A stretch of 64,000 nt of DNA from Atopobium fossor DSM 15642 (lineage in GTDB: Bacteria; Actinomycetota; Coriobacteriia; Coriobacteriales; Atopobiaceae), in contig NZ_KI519553.1 of assembly GCF_000483125.1 (NCBI RefSeq), positions 995,912-1,059,911 on the forward strand. The letters run 5' to 3'. Shown piece after piece: positions 28,801 to 38,390 of this stretch. The notes beneath the pieces were generated by a model. That model searched no databases. It was not told where the DNA came from and was given only the letters and a program-made list of their open reading frames with translations. The position numbers were made by a program, and so were the translations under genes. Every line of letters begins with the position of its first letter. Position 1 is the first letter of the stretch.

Positions 28801-29820
28801 ATGAAGGGATATACGAGCAAAGGTATTGCACGCGGCATCCTAAGTGTGCTCTTGTGCACTACCCTCATCTGCAGTGCAACACCTCATGTAGTGTATGCAG
28901 AAGAGAGTCTCGAAGCCCTAGAAAATGCTGCCATTGAGGCTGGTGAGAAGTACGCTCAGGCTCAACAGGAGTTGGATGACCTTAATAAAAAGATAGAAGA
29001 TAATCAATCTAAACTCAAAGATTTAGAGGCTAAATTGCCTGAGGCGCGCGAAGACTCAGCAGAAGCTATACGCCTCAACTATAAACTGCTACAAAGCCAA
29101 CCCAATCTTATTGGTTTGATTTTGTCTTCACGCGATTTCAGTGATTTTCTAAGCACTCTTTCTTATATCAATGCTATCAATGATTCCAATTTTGAGAAAA
29201 TCCAAAATCTAGTACAGATGGAATCACAACTCACTCAAACGCGTGATACGCTGCGTTCACAGCAAAGCAACATAGCTATCAAAACTAAGGAAGCTGCTAC
29301 TGCACAGGCCAATGCCCAGGCTGCTATTGAAGCTGCAAGGAAACGTGCAACTGAGCGAGCCGCAGAAGCTAAGGCAAAGTGGGAAGCAGAACAAGCTGCA
29401 GCTGCTGCCAAACAAGCAAATACCTCTGATACCGCCACTGACACTACCTCTTCTTCAAGCAATACTTCTACCAGTACAACACCTGACTCCAATAGTCCTT
29501 CTAGCTCAAACACCTCTTCAAACACTAGTGGTGGTGAGTGGAAATATGTTGGTGCTTCGGTATACGGTAATGGCGATGGCTTTATGTGGGGCACCACTGC
29601 CTCTGGAGATACGGTAACTCCTACTTCCATGGGTGTTGCCATGAAGCGCCCCATGCCTTTAGGAACTACCATTGAGATTAGCTATAACGGTCGTACCGTT
29701 CGCGCAATAGTAAATGATCGTGGTCCCTTTATTGCTGGCCGTGAAATTGACTTACAGCCTGCTGTTGCAGATGCCCTTGGCTTTGATGGTATAGGTACGG
29801 TAAGTTATCGCGTGGTTTAA
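28801..29820 (+). CDS. Secreted RlpA-like (double-psi beta-barrel) protein with PcsB-like coiled coil
   Basis: 339 residues. Signal peptide about 1-33 (ending VVYA), a coiled coil about 34-200 (EDNQSKLKDLEAKLPEARED, LLQSQPNLIGLILSSRDFSD), closely resembling the N-terminal domain of PcsB/CwlO-type hydrolases, then a Ser/Thr-rich linker (about 205-245) and a C-terminal RlpA-like barrel: ASVYGNGDGFMWGTTASGD, MGVAMKRPMPLGTTIEI and VNDRGPFIAGREIDLQPAVA with the Asp-Arg-Gly-Pro motif. ATG 28801 follows TTGGAGGAG. The barrel is found in lytic transglycosylases and Rpf-like proteins, so a peptidoglycan-remodelling role is likely. The two genes overlap tail to tail with the next HAD gene by four bases. 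Confidence 0.85.
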   Translation: MKGYTSKGIARGILSVLLCTTLICSATPHVVYAEESLEALENAAIEAGEKYAQAQQELDDLNKKIEDNQSKLKDLEAKLPEAREDSAEAIRLNYKLLQSQPNLIGLILSSRDFSDFLSTLSYINAINDSNFEKIQNLVQMESQLTQTRDTLRSQQSNIAIKTKEAATAQANAQAAIEAARKRATERAAEAKAKWEAEQAAAAAKQANTSDTATDTTSSSSNTSTSTTPDSNSPSSSNTSSNTSGGEWKYVGASVYGNGDGFMWGTTASGDTVTPTSMGVAMKRPMPLGTTIEISYNGRTVRAIVNDRGPFIAGREIDLQPAVADALGFDGIGTVSYRVV

Positions 29821-30497
29821 TAAACGCCAGACGTTAATACCTCAGTTAACTCCTCATTAGAATGCACAATGGCATCCGCCTGAGCGTCTAGCAATTCTTG
29901 CTGTGATGCTGTACCAAACAATACGCATACACAGGGAATACCCATCTGATGTGCACCCGCTACATCATAGCTACGATCCCCAACCATTACGGTATGTTGA
30001 GCTGTAGCACCTAGCTCTTTAAGAGCGCGATTAATCACAAATTGCTTTGATCCCTGAGCATCATTTTGCTTACCCACAACAGCATCAAACAAGTGAATAA
30101 TTCCTTGCTCACGTAACATGCGAATAACTTGTTCTTCTCGCTTGGAACTTGCAGTACTGAGTTTTTTACCAGATGCCTTAAGAGCTTCCAACATGGTTTT
30201 ACCACCGGGAAACAGAGGAAAATCTTCTGGCCCTACGTTGTTGTACTGCGCACGAAAAGCTGCTGTTATTCGAGCGGCATCTGCTGCACTTAAACCATAT
30301 ACAACACAAAATGCCTCAGGAAAAGGCGGACCCACCAAACGCGATGCATCGCCAATTTCTGCTGGAGACATCCCAAAATCAGACAGTACTTTATGAGCCA
30401 CACGAACCAAGCCAGGTTTGGTATCCGCTAAGGTGCCATCAAAATCGAATAAGACAAATTCACGCTGAGCAAAGCTACAAGAGGAATATACGGTCAC
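29817..30497 (-). CDS. HAD-superfamily phosphatase (Gph-like)
   Basis: 226 residues beginning at a GTG (30497) with AAGGAG five bases upstream. HAD motifs: FVLFDFDGTLADT (I), STASSKRE (II), a lysine in the NDAQGSKQF segment (III) and VMVGDRSYDVAGAHQMG (IV). This is the phosphoglycolate phosphatase/pyrophosphatase PpaX-like subgroup; substrate uncertain. It converges on the RlpA-like gene and diverges from the DUF1015 gene across 87 bases. Confidence 0.87.
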   Translation of the reverse strand: MTVYSSCSFAQREFVLFDFDGTLADTKPGLVRVAHKVLSDFGMSPAEIGDASRLVGPPFPEAFCVVYGLSAADAARITAAFRAQYNNVGPEDFPLFPGGKTMLEALKASGKKLSTASSKREEQVIRMLREQGIIHLFDAVVGKQNDAQGSKQFVINRALKELGATAQHTVMVGDRSYDVAGAHQMGIPCVCVLFGTASQQELLDAQADAIVHSNEELTEVLTSGVY

Positions 30498-30584
30498 AGG
30501 GGCTCCTTAGTCATAATTTGTAGTTTGACCCTAACACACATCATACGTGTATGCTTAAGAAATTACGTACTAAAGGAGACTTTC

Positions 30585-31826
30585 ATGCAATTTAATCCTA
30601 TAAGCTGTTTGCGCCCCAACCCTAGAGCAGCACAGAAATTTGCAACGCCTCCCTATGATGTATTTACTCATAAAACAGCACGTATATGGGCACAAAATCA
30701 TCCACAATCATTTATTACCATCGACCGTCCCGAGGTAAACTTTCCCCAAAATTATCATGACTGTACTTCTAAGGTATATGCCAAAGCCAGTGATTTACTT
30801 GGCCAGCGTCTCCTCGATTCCACTTTACTGGCAGACCCCACTGATTGCTTCTATGCCTGGCGCTTAAGCACGCGCGAACATAGTCAGCTTGGCATTGTGG
30901 GTGCTGTAAGCGTAAGTGATTACCTCAATGGGACTATTAAACAACATGAAGCCATTCGTCCCAAGAAGTTATATGACCGCGTGGAGCACATGAAGGCAAC
31001 TGCTGTGCAGGCAAGTCCTGTACTTATGATGCATCCTGCAAATCCTACGCTTTCCCTTATCGTAAATGCATCAATCGCTGCAAACCCACTGTACGATTTT
31101 ATGGATACTGCAGGCATTCATCATCGTATTTGGCGCATTGCTCGCCCTGATGCCGTAGCAGCTTTATGTGCTCTGTACGAACGCATCCCTACGGCTTATA
31201 TTGCAGATGGACATCATCGCGCGGCTGCTGCCGTTAAAGTAGCTCAAACAGCATCCATAGATTCCTCTCGCGCTGCAGCGTCCAACCAATTTTTAGCCGT
31301 ACTCTTTAATGCCGAAGACCTTACTACCCTGCCCTATCATCGCCTTATACATGACACCAATACCATGTCCTCTACCACACTTATCAAGAAAATCATGGAG
31401 GCTGGTATTGCTGTGACTCCTGTAGTATCGGATGCTTCCGAAAGCGCCACACCGCCGCAGTACGCACAAGACCAGCACGTACGTATGTTTGTAGACAATA
31501 CCTGGTATGACTTAAACTTGGGTACTCTTACCAATACACAAAAAGACACTGGTATCGCTGCGGATTTGCTACAGCGTTATATACTTGCACCCGTGCTGGG
31601 TATAGAAGATCCTACTAACAATGCACGCATTTCTTTTATCGGTGGTACTGCAAGTACTACAGAACTACAAGAAGCAGCGCAGACTGCCGCAGGTGTTATT
31701 TTCTCGCCAGCCGCAGTACGGACTCAACAAATTATGGAAATAGCAGATGCGAATAAACTTATGCCACCCAAATCTACTTGGTTTGAGCCTAAGTTGCTCA
31801 GTGGTCTATTTATACGTCAGATTTAA
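30585..31826 (+). CDS. DUF1015 family protein
   Basis: 413 residues from ATG 30585 (AAAGGAG upstream). Recognised by the N-terminal PPYDVF segment following LRPNP, the conserved MATDGHHR-like motif here as YIADGHHRAAAAVKV near residue 207, and LLQRYILAPVLGIEDP near the C-terminus, with GGTASTTEL. Members are widespread in Gram-positives and often lie near serine/phosphoserine genes, but I cannot assign a reaction. The last 17 bases overlap the 3' end of the convergent ArsR gene. Confidence 0.85.
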   Translation: MQFNPISCLRPNPRAAQKFATPPYDVFTHKTARIWAQNHPQSFITIDRPEVNFPQNYHDCTSKVYAKASDLLGQRLLDSTLLADPTDCFYAWRLSTREHSQLGIVGAVSVSDYLNGTIKQHEAIRPKKLYDRVEHMKATAVQASPVLMMHPANPTLSLIVNASIAANPLYDFMDTAGIHHRIWRIARPDAVAALCALYERIPTAYIADGHHRAAAAVKVAQTASIDSSRAAASNQFLAVLFNAEDLTTLPYHRLIHDTNTMSSTTLIKKIMEAGIAVTPVVSDASESATPPQYAQDQHVRMFVDNTWYDLNLGTLTNTQKDTGIAADLLQRYILAPVLGIEDPTNNARISFIGGTASTTELQEAAQTAAGVIFSPAAVRTQQIMEIADANKLMPPKSTWFEPKLLSGLFIRQI

Positions 31827-32181
31827 TGTCCTCTGCAGCGTGCTCTAAACCAACACGCAATAGAGTAACTACATGATCATCTGCTATGGAATACATCATG
31901 CGTTGCCCATCGCGACGCGCCACTACCACACCTCGGTCGCGCAGCAGGCGCAACTGATGAGAGATGGCAGATTGTGTAACATGTGCAGCCTCTTGTAGTT
32001 CGGAAACCGAACGCTCTTGCGTGCCCAATGCTGACAAAATTTGAAAACGCGTAAAGTCAGATAATGCATCAAAAATTTGCGTAGCTGCATACACCACATC
32101 ATCATTAGTACAGTAGGCAGATAACTCACTTGTAGAAGCGCCCATAGCATCACTGCTCTGAGCAGGAAATTGATTGGTCAT
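31810..32181 (-). CDS. ArsR-family winged-helix regulator
   Basis: 123 residues. The helix-turn-helix is VSELQEAAHVTQSAISHQLR with the wing RDGQRMMYSIADDHV; the segment DALSDFTRFQILSALG is the typical ArsR first helix. The metal-box cysteines (ELCVCD type) are absent from the recognition helix, so it may sense something other than arsenic or cadmium, though a cysteine lies in SAYCTNDD near the N-terminus and the C-terminal helix has His/Asp/Glu. ATG 32181 is preceded by AAGGA. It overlaps the DUF1015 gene tail to tail and is divergent from the TPR protein gene. Confidence 0.82.
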   Translation of the reverse strand: MTNQFPAQSSDAMGASTSELSAYCTNDDVVYAATQIFDALSDFTRFQILSALGTQERSVSELQEAAHVTQSAISHQLRLLRDRGVVVARRDGQRMMYSIADDHVVTLLRVGLEHAAEDIKSDV

Positions 32182-32304
32182 AGTGCAAATCCTTACGTTG
32201 TTTCTCCCTTTGTATGTTCCCAAACTATGCGTCATCTGTCACCTGCTGCACAAAACCGTGAATTATGTCCGTCCGATAGGGTACTCTAAAAGGCAGGAGG
32301 TCAT

Positions 32305-34575
32305 GTGGAACACAAGGAAAACGGCTCCAAGCCGCAACGTACAGAGCACACGTCTTTGCAAACGGATGCGCCCAGCAATGCCACCCTGAGCGTTGAGTTT
32401 AACGACGCTCAGATTGATACCAGCTTTAACATCTATGCCCTGTACCGGGGATTTAATGCTGCACCAAACTTTATTGATGCACTTAAACTCTATTATGCAG
32501 GCGTACAAAATCGTACCCACATGGCTTTATCAGACCCCACAAACAACCTCATGCCTTGCGCCGCAGAGCAACTGCTAGCCCGATGGCTGGAAGAAGCTGA
32601 CTTACTACAAGAACTTCCTGTTGCTGATGCCAACTCTGACGAAGAGCCTCATTGGCCACAAATGCGCCTTATCATGCTGCATCATACAGGTATGGTTTAC
32701 CTTCGTATAGAGGAGTTCCCCGTTCCCTATATCATAAAGCTGCGTATTATCCGTATTGAAGCTGCACTTAACCGCATGCTTATGGCTGCTACCAAAACAA
32801 ACACGCATTTGGCAGCCATGAATGAACAAGAAATCTATACCTACACGCAAGCAATTAATGACACTATTTGTCAGCAACATGATGTACAAACAACTGTCGA
32901 GAAACCCCATAACTCGTATATCAATCAAGAACTGCCATCTGAGTGGGCTGTACGTAAAGCCATTGCCACTGGTTTTGAAACCTGGATTTTACCCTACCGC
33001 TTTGTAGGCTCTTTACGTTGCAACGTTGCACGTGGAGCAGTAGCTATAGAAATTGAGCTCATACCACCTTCTGCTATGCCCCAAAGCTGCTGGTCAAATG
33101 ACCTCAATAAGGTACTTCGCGGCTCAAAGTATATGCGCAACGCTGCTGCCAGCGCTTATGCGCTGCGTTTAGGCATTCTTGCTGCTAGTACAGCCTTTGA
33201 TGCACATGCATCTGTCCAGCACGTTTGGGTTGCTGGCATTATAAATACGTCCACTGCGCGAAGTTGCAGGTACAGTGTCTGTTTTACGCGTGATACCTTT
33301 ACCACTGTCAACACACAGTCTCTTGACCAGCTACAAGAAAGTTATAACAGTTTTGGTGCAAACATTATTTTTGATGACGGTTGGTTAGCTCCCTGTGAGC
33401 AAACCTTTTTCCTAGAGGACGAACTCTTTTGTCCTCGTGAGCGCTATGACTCCATCGAGCTTTCTTCTCGTATTTTGGACGAGAAAACCGCTGAGCTTTT
33501 AGGTTCTTGTCGCGTTGCTGACTTTGGCATTAACGAATATGCACCCATGGAACAACTTGCCGAGCAGCTGGGTATGAAGCTGGGTAGCACAGTAACCGAG
33601 CAGGTACACGCATTAATGGATTTTGCGCATACAACAAACCATACCGTGCAACAGGCTGCCAAACGCACAGCATCTAAGCTTATTGAAGGCACGCTCGACG
33701 CAGAAGATTATCAAGCCATTTTGGATGAATTTACGTATGGTGACAATCTTTCTCGTACGCGCCAAGAGGCCTTAGGCCTCTTTATGCAAGGAAAAAATGA
33801 AGAAACTTGCAAACTGATTGCAGGCGTTCTGAAGCCCATAGAAGCTGCTCATAGCTATGAATCTACCAAAGAGCTGCTCTGGTGCCACTTTGAAACCTAT
33901 ACCGAGCGTTCTCTATTCAATCGTGCACATGCCGCAGATGCCCAAAACCCTACCGTATGTCTTGTGCCCATGGCGTATTACAGCTGTTTACTTATGTATG
34001 CCAGCGCCTTAGTGCGACTAGGACAACTTGAACAAGGTATTACCTATGCTCGCAGGTGCCTTGAGCTCAACCCCTATGACATCCGCGCACGCCTCTTACT
34101 TGCTGGTGCTCTTGAACAGGGCGGAGATCAGCCTGGGGCCCTTACGGAACTTATAGCCCTGCTACATTACGTCTACTCTGGCGACAGTATGGGCATTGGT
34201 TTGTATCGTCTGGGTTCTCTTATGTGGAAGCGCAACCAACCACGTGTAGCAGACGCATGCTATTCCAAAGCACTTCAATTTTCTTCCACCGCACATGACA
34301 TGGCCGCCTTTGAACTCAAAGCACTTATGGAGGAACATAAAGATAGCTATGAGCCTGTACAAATTGATGACATTGATTCCATACTGCAAGAAAACAATAT
34401 CCCTACGCAGGTTGACGAGAAAATACATGAATCACTGCGTGTTGTTGCGCGCACAGCCATGGATGCACAACTCTTTGAGCTTGCCAGTGACGTTATGAGC
34501 AATCTGACCAATCTAGATAGCGATGAAATTTTGTTTGATATAGACCGTTCAATTGAACATGCTCCGGACAAATAA
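32305..34575 (+). CDS. Large tetratricopeptide-repeat protein, function unknown
   Basis: 756 residues starting at GTG 32305 behind AGGAGG; the nearby ATG at 32303 is in another frame and stops early. The N-terminal two-thirds show no domain I recognise; they are soluble and mixed alpha/beta. TPR-like helical repeats are clear at about residues 550-680 (SALVRLGQLEQGITYARRCL, ARLLLAGALEQGGDQPGALT, YRLGSLMWKRNQPRVADACY). No signal peptide or membrane segment, so probably cytoplasmic and protein-binding. It stands alone between the ArsR gene and a bidirectional terminator. Confidence 0.8.
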   Translation: MEHKENGSKPQRTEHTSLQTDAPSNATLSVEFNDAQIDTSFNIYALYRGFNAAPNFIDALKLYYAGVQNRTHMALSDPTNNLMPCAAEQLLARWLEEADLLQELPVADANSDEEPHWPQMRLIMLHHTGMVYLRIEEFPVPYIIKLRIIRIEAALNRMLMAATKTNTHLAAMNEQEIYTYTQAINDTICQQHDVQTTVEKPHNSYINQELPSEWAVRKAIATGFETWILPYRFVGSLRCNVARGAVAIEIELIPPSAMPQSCWSNDLNKVLRGSKYMRNAAASAYALRLGILAASTAFDAHASVQHVWVAGIINTSTARSCRYSVCFTRDTFTTVNTQSLDQLQESYNSFGANIIFDDGWLAPCEQTFFLEDELFCPRERYDSIELSSRILDEKTAELLGSCRVADFGINEYAPMEQLAEQLGMKLGSTVTEQVHALMDFAHTTNHTVQQAAKRTASKLIEGTLDAEDYQAILDEFTYGDNLSRTRQEALGLFMQGKNEETCKLIAGVLKPIEAAHSYESTKELLWCHFETYTERSLFNRAHAADAQNPTVCLVPMAYYSCLLMYASALVRLGQLEQGITYARRCLELNPYDIRARLLLAGALEQGGDQPGALTELIALLHYVYSGDSMGIGLYRLGSLMWKRNQPRVADACYSKALQFSSTAHDMAAFELKALMEEHKDSYEPVQIDDIDSILQENNIPTQVDEKIHESLRVVARTAMDAQLFELASDVMSNLTNLDSDEILFDIDRSIEHAPDK

Positions 34576-34626
34576 CTCCTCTTACCATAGCTTTTCTTGT
34601 CCAGTACGATGCGAACCATACACAGC

Positions 34627-34667
34627 AAAAGACCAAGCCTCATAACAATGGTGACTTGGTCTTTTGT
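34627..34667. terminator. Bidirectional terminator between TPR and dipeptidase genes
   Basis: Perfect eleven-base stem AAAAGACCAAG ... CTTGGTCTTTT (34627-34637, 34655-34665) with A and T runs on its two sides, between convergent genes. Confidence 0.85.
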
Positions 34668-34708
34668 GTAAATCAAATCTGACTAAAGAGTTTTGCTAAG
34701 CAACAATC

Positions 34709-36118
34709 TTAAGCATTGAGATTAAGCTTCATCAGGCGGGTAAGAGCTAAGATGTAGATGCCCAAAGACTGCTTCATGAGCTCCTCAGAAACACCTTCAT
34801 CTGCACTATGCTCGCCGTGTACCCACTCGGGATACTCCCAATCAGGATCATTGGGACCAAAGCTTGCGGCACGAGCAAAGTGACGTGCATAGGTGCCTCC
34901 ACCCATGGTAAAGGGCTCGGCGTTCTTGCCGGTTACCTCGTTGTAGGTGTTAATAAGAGTCTGGATTGCCTCAGACTCAGGATCGGTTACAAAAGGAACC
35001 ATATCCAGATAGCACTCTACGGTTGCATGGTGCTGAGCTGCAAGCTCAGAAACCTTAGCGGTAATCTCTTCACCAGTAATGGAGGTTGGATAGCGAGAAT
35101 CGATGGTCTGCTCAAAGCGGCCATCAATAGTACGCATGGTACCACCAATGCAGGTTAGAGGATCAAAGTACTTATCGGCAGTTGCAAAGCCCATGGAAGA
35201 ACCGTCTGTAGAAGCCAAAACAATACGGTCCAGCTCCAAAAACTCGCGTTCACCCTCGTCACACAGGTTGTTATCCAGCATGTAGTTCACAAGCAGGCCA
35301 ATAGCGTTAATGGTGCCAGCGGGCTTGGAAGCGTGACCACCAATACCGTGAGCAGTAAGTTTAGCAAGACCATCGCCAGCATCCTCTACGCTTACGCGGT
35401 CGGTTGGGGTAAGCTCGGCTGCGTTTGCACGGACAACAGCAGTTGCCAAGTTAGGAATTGCGTTATCTGCAATGCCACCATTAAAGTCAACAATCTTGCC
35501 ACCAGCTACCTTGTCAGACACAATACGTGCAGAGTAGCCGCCCTTCTCGCCATAGCACAGGGGGAAGTCTGCATCAGGAGTAAAGAGGAATGCAGGCTGA
35601 GGGAAATTCTCTACATACCACTCAACGTCCTGCATAGAGGTTTCCTCGTTGCAGCCAATGATGACACGAAGGGTGTAGGGAAGCTTCTCGCCCTTCTCGA
35701 TAAAATACTTAGCGGCATACATAGCTAAAACCAGAGGACCCTTATCGTCCAAAACGCCGCGACCCATCAGATAGCCATCTTTGCGAGTTACGTGCAAAGG
35801 ATCAAAGGTCCAGCCCGTACCTAAAGGAACAATATCTGTGTGACCAATAAGACCAATGTAGTCCTCGCTTGTACCCTTAAGATCTGCGTAGCCAATGTAG
35901 CCTTCGCAGTCATGAGCCTCAAGACCAAGATCACCTGCAATCTCGCAGGCCTTTGCAAGGGCCTCATGAGGGGCGTGACCCCAAGGCTCGCCGGGCTTGG
36001 CCTCGTCCATGTTTTCTACACTCTCAATCTGGACGAGCTTGTCAATATCTACAATAACGTCTTCCCAAACACGATCTACGTATTCGGCAATTTCTTGCTT
36101 AAGCTGTTCGTCTGCCAT
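34709..36118 (-). CDS. M20 family dipeptidase (PepV-like), copy 1
   Basis: 469 residues. Zinc-dependent dipeptidase of the M20A/PepV group that cleaves small peptides in the cytoplasm. Metal and catalytic motifs: IGHTDIVPLGTGW, GRGVLDDKGPLV, CNEETSMQDVEWY and, near the C-terminus, FTMGGGTYARHFARA. ATG 36118 follows GAAAGGGG; the frame continues upstream without a better start. It is a clear paralog of the next gene (same motifs, same length, same C-terminus RLMKLNLNA versus RLMELNLD), separated from it by a terminator, so it probably has its own promoter. Confidence 0.92.
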   Translation of the reverse strand: MADEQLKQEIAEYVDRVWEDVIVDIDKLVQIESVENMDEAKPGEPWGHAPHEALAKACEIAGDLGLEAHDCEGYIGYADLKGTSEDYIGLIGHTDIVPLGTGWTFDPLHVTRKDGYLMGRGVLDDKGPLVLAMYAAKYFIEKGEKLPYTLRVIIGCNEETSMQDVEWYVENFPQPAFLFTPDADFPLCYGEKGGYSARIVSDKVAGGKIVDFNGGIADNAIPNLATAVVRANAAELTPTDRVSVEDAGDGLAKLTAHGIGGHASKPAGTINAIGLLVNYMLDNNLCDEGEREFLELDRIVLASTDGSSMGFATADKYFDPLTCIGGTMRTIDGRFEQTIDSRYPTSITGEEITAKVSELAAQHHATVECYLDMVPFVTDPESEAIQTLINTYNEVTGKNAEPFTMGGGTYARHFARAASFGPNDPDWEYPEWVHGEHSADEGVSEELMKQSLGIYILALTRLMKLNLNA

Positions 36119-36142
36119 AATGCCCCTTTCAAAAGACCTAGC

Positions 36143-36188
36143 TAACAAAATGCATACCGTACTGATTGTATTCAATACGGTATGCATG
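36143..36188 (-). terminator. Terminator between the two dipeptidase genes
   Basis: Perfect twelve-base inverted repeat ATGCATACCGTA ... TACGGTATGCAT (36150-36161 and 36176-36187). Read on the minus strand it is followed by TTTTGTT, as expected for an intrinsic terminator of the upstream dipeptidase gene. An operator for copy 1 is the alternative. Confidence 0.65.
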
Positions 36189-36256
36189 TGCTTGACGAGT
36201 CTATAAGCGGCATAATTTTCCACTATTGTGGATAAACCGCAGGTCAAGTTCTGAAG

Positions 36257-37687
36257 TTAGTCCAGATTAAGCTCCATAAGTCGCATAATTGCCACAATAT
36301 AAATTTTTAGAGCCTGTTTAAACTCTTCCTCATGCACACCTTCATTGGGGCCATGCTCAGGGCCAACCCACTTAGGAAGCGTAGCACCATGCTCAAAGGG
36401 TCCAAAAGCTGCAGCCTTACCAAAGTGGCGCGCATATGTACCGCCACCAATAGTAAACGCACGACCATTTTTACCGGTGTACTCATTGTAAGTCGAAACA
36501 AGCGTCTGAATTTCTGGAGACTCTGGATCGGTCAAGAAAGGTGTCATATTGCCTTGAACCTCAAAACTTGCATTGTGTTGTACTGCTAAAGGTTCTAGGA
36601 CAGCGCTCATCTTATCCACATCCGTACTGGTTGGATAGCGTACGTCAATAGTTTGAACAAAGCAGCCATTATTGGTACGCAGCGTTCCTCCAATACAGGT
36701 TAGAGGCTCAAAGAAACTATCTGTAGCATCAATGCCAATGGATGAACCATCGGTAGAGGCCATAATCTTTTGTAAAAGCTCCAAATAGCTAAGTTGAGAA
36801 GGACTATAGAGCTTATGAGCAAGTAGGTAATCTACCAAAATGCCAATGGCGTTGAGTGTACCTTCTGGCATAGAGGCATGGCCACCCTTGCCATGAGCCA
36901 CAATGCGCACCTTTCCATTACCTGCATCTTCAAGCTCAATATGCTGAGCCGCAGGCAAATCTGCTAGGTTTGCATAAACCACAGCTTCTACCAGGCTGCA
37001 TACTGCATTGGCTACCGTACCACCATCCAAACTCACCAGCACATTTCCGCTCTTCTCGCCAGCAATTTCTTGGCTGCGGAAGGCGCCTTGTACACGGCCT
37101 TTCTCGCCACAGATAAGAGGAAACTCGGCATCAGGTGTAAATAGGAAATCGGGCTCGCGGTAATTTTGTAAATACCACTCCACATCACCCATGGATGTTT
37201 CTTCGTTGGTGCCAACAAGCGCGCGTAAGGTATGTTTGGGTGCAATACCAGTGCGCAAAACCTCACGACGCACAAACCCTGCGGCATACAGAGACAAAAC
37301 CAGCGGTCCCTTATCGTCCGCTACACCACGACCAATCAAATACCCATCCTTGCGTGTTACACGCAAGGGATCAAAATCCCAACCAGTACCCAAAGGAACA
37401 ATGTCTGCGTGAGCAATAGTAGCAATCTGCTTGTCATCTTGGCCATCAATCTGACCATACCCTAAGTACCCATTGCAATTAACGGCATCCAAGCCCAAGC
37501 GCTCAGCAATGCGCAAAGCTGCATCCAACGCTGCGCGTGGAGCAGGGCCAAAGGGAGCATCATCACTGGCATGCTCCAAGTCCTCCACACTTTCAATCTG
37601 AACTAACGTATCAATGTCAGAAACTACACTATCCCAAACTTCATCCACATACGCATCAACACGTGCCTTGAGTAGATCATCTGCCAT
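36257..37687 (-). CDS. M20 family dipeptidase (PepV-like), copy 2
   Basis: 476 residues; same family as the gene to its left. Motifs: IAHADIVPLGTGWDFDPL, GRGVADDKGPLVLS, TNEETSMGDVEWYL and FTIGGGTYARHFGKAAAFGP, so all zinc ligands and the catalytic Asp/Glu are present. The tandem pair presumably arose by duplication and may differ in peptide preference. It lies 34 bases downstream of the YjbR gene on the same strand. Confidence 0.92.
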   Translation of the reverse strand: MADDLLKARVDAYVDEVWDSVVSDIDTLVQIESVEDLEHASDDAPFGPAPRAALDAALRIAERLGLDAVNCNGYLGYGQIDGQDDKQIATIAHADIVPLGTGWDFDPLRVTRKDGYLIGRGVADDKGPLVLSLYAAGFVRREVLRTGIAPKHTLRALVGTNEETSMGDVEWYLQNYREPDFLFTPDAEFPLICGEKGRVQGAFRSQEIAGEKSGNVLVSLDGGTVANAVCSLVEAVVYANLADLPAAQHIELEDAGNGKVRIVAHGKGGHASMPEGTLNAIGILVDYLLAHKLYSPSQLSYLELLQKIMASTDGSSIGIDATDSFFEPLTCIGGTLRTNNGCFVQTIDVRYPTSTDVDKMSAVLEPLAVQHNASFEVQGNMTPFLTDPESPEIQTLVSTYNEYTGKNGRAFTIGGGTYARHFGKAAAFGPFEHGATLPKWVGPEHGPNEGVHEEEFKQALKIYIVAIMRLMELNLD

Positions 37688-37721
37688 GTGATTACCTTTC
37701 TATTGTTACATCTGTTGCATC

Positions 37722-38156
37722 TTAATTTTGGCGTTTCCCTTTGGTTTTCCTACTTACTTTTGCAGGAGCTGTCAGACTAAAGCTTGTATCGATAAGTACT
37801 GCAAGCTGCTCATCAGAAACGGTTTTGAGATTTCGTATGGCTTGTGTGTCAAAAGACTCGGACTCCAACAATACAGAAATCCAATGCTCCTTGTTCATGT
37901 GGTATGCCGAGAAAATCCCTACCTGTTCACGTAAATGCGCAACAACCAGTGGCTCATTTTTTAGCAGTACAATCTCCACAGATTCCTGCACAGAAAGACC
38001 CAGTTTAGACGCCATAACGGGCATTGCTAACGCAAACCATTTGCCATTTGATGGATGCCTAAGCACTGCGTTTGCAGAACCCGCGCCAGTCCAGGGATAA
38101 TCCGGAGTAATGCCATACTGATGTGCAACATAGGCAAAAAGCTGTTGCTTATTCAT
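37722..38156 (-). CDS. MmcQ/YjbR family DNA-binding-fold protein
   Basis: 144 residues. Recognised as YjbR/MmcQ by the pattern of an N-terminal helix, GTPDYPW-like segment (ITPDYPWTGAGSANAVLRHP), KWFALAMPV and HWISVLLES, with a basic Lys/Arg-rich C-terminus (KVSRKTKGKRQN) beyond the usual domain. The fold is a double-wing motif of unknown function. It may be cotranscribed with dipeptidase copy 2. The 234-base gap to the divergent HAD gene holds only presumed promoters; I see no other structure there. Confidence 0.85.
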   Translation of the reverse strand: MNKQQLFAYVAHQYGITPDYPWTGAGSANAVLRHPSNGKWFALAMPVMASKLGLSVQESVEIVLLKNEPLVVAHLREQVGIFSAYHMNKEHWISVLLESESFDTQAIRNLKTVSDEQLAVLIDTSFSLTAPAKVSRKTKGKRQN

Positions 38157-38390
38157 GCGGCTCCCCTGTTTGATATCCCCATAAACAAATTGTGTGAATC
38201 CGTTTTAACACACAGTTTCAAGTAAATTGTGGTGCTCGCATAATTGTTTATAGTTTAGACTCATTTATATTTGCATGGTTAGCTATGTGTACATAGTCCA
38301 GTCACGTGCGGTATGGCCGTTCTAGACCCACAACACAACAATTATGCAATCGCTTGTACGGTACCACCCATTTCTTTGCTTGGAGCGACA

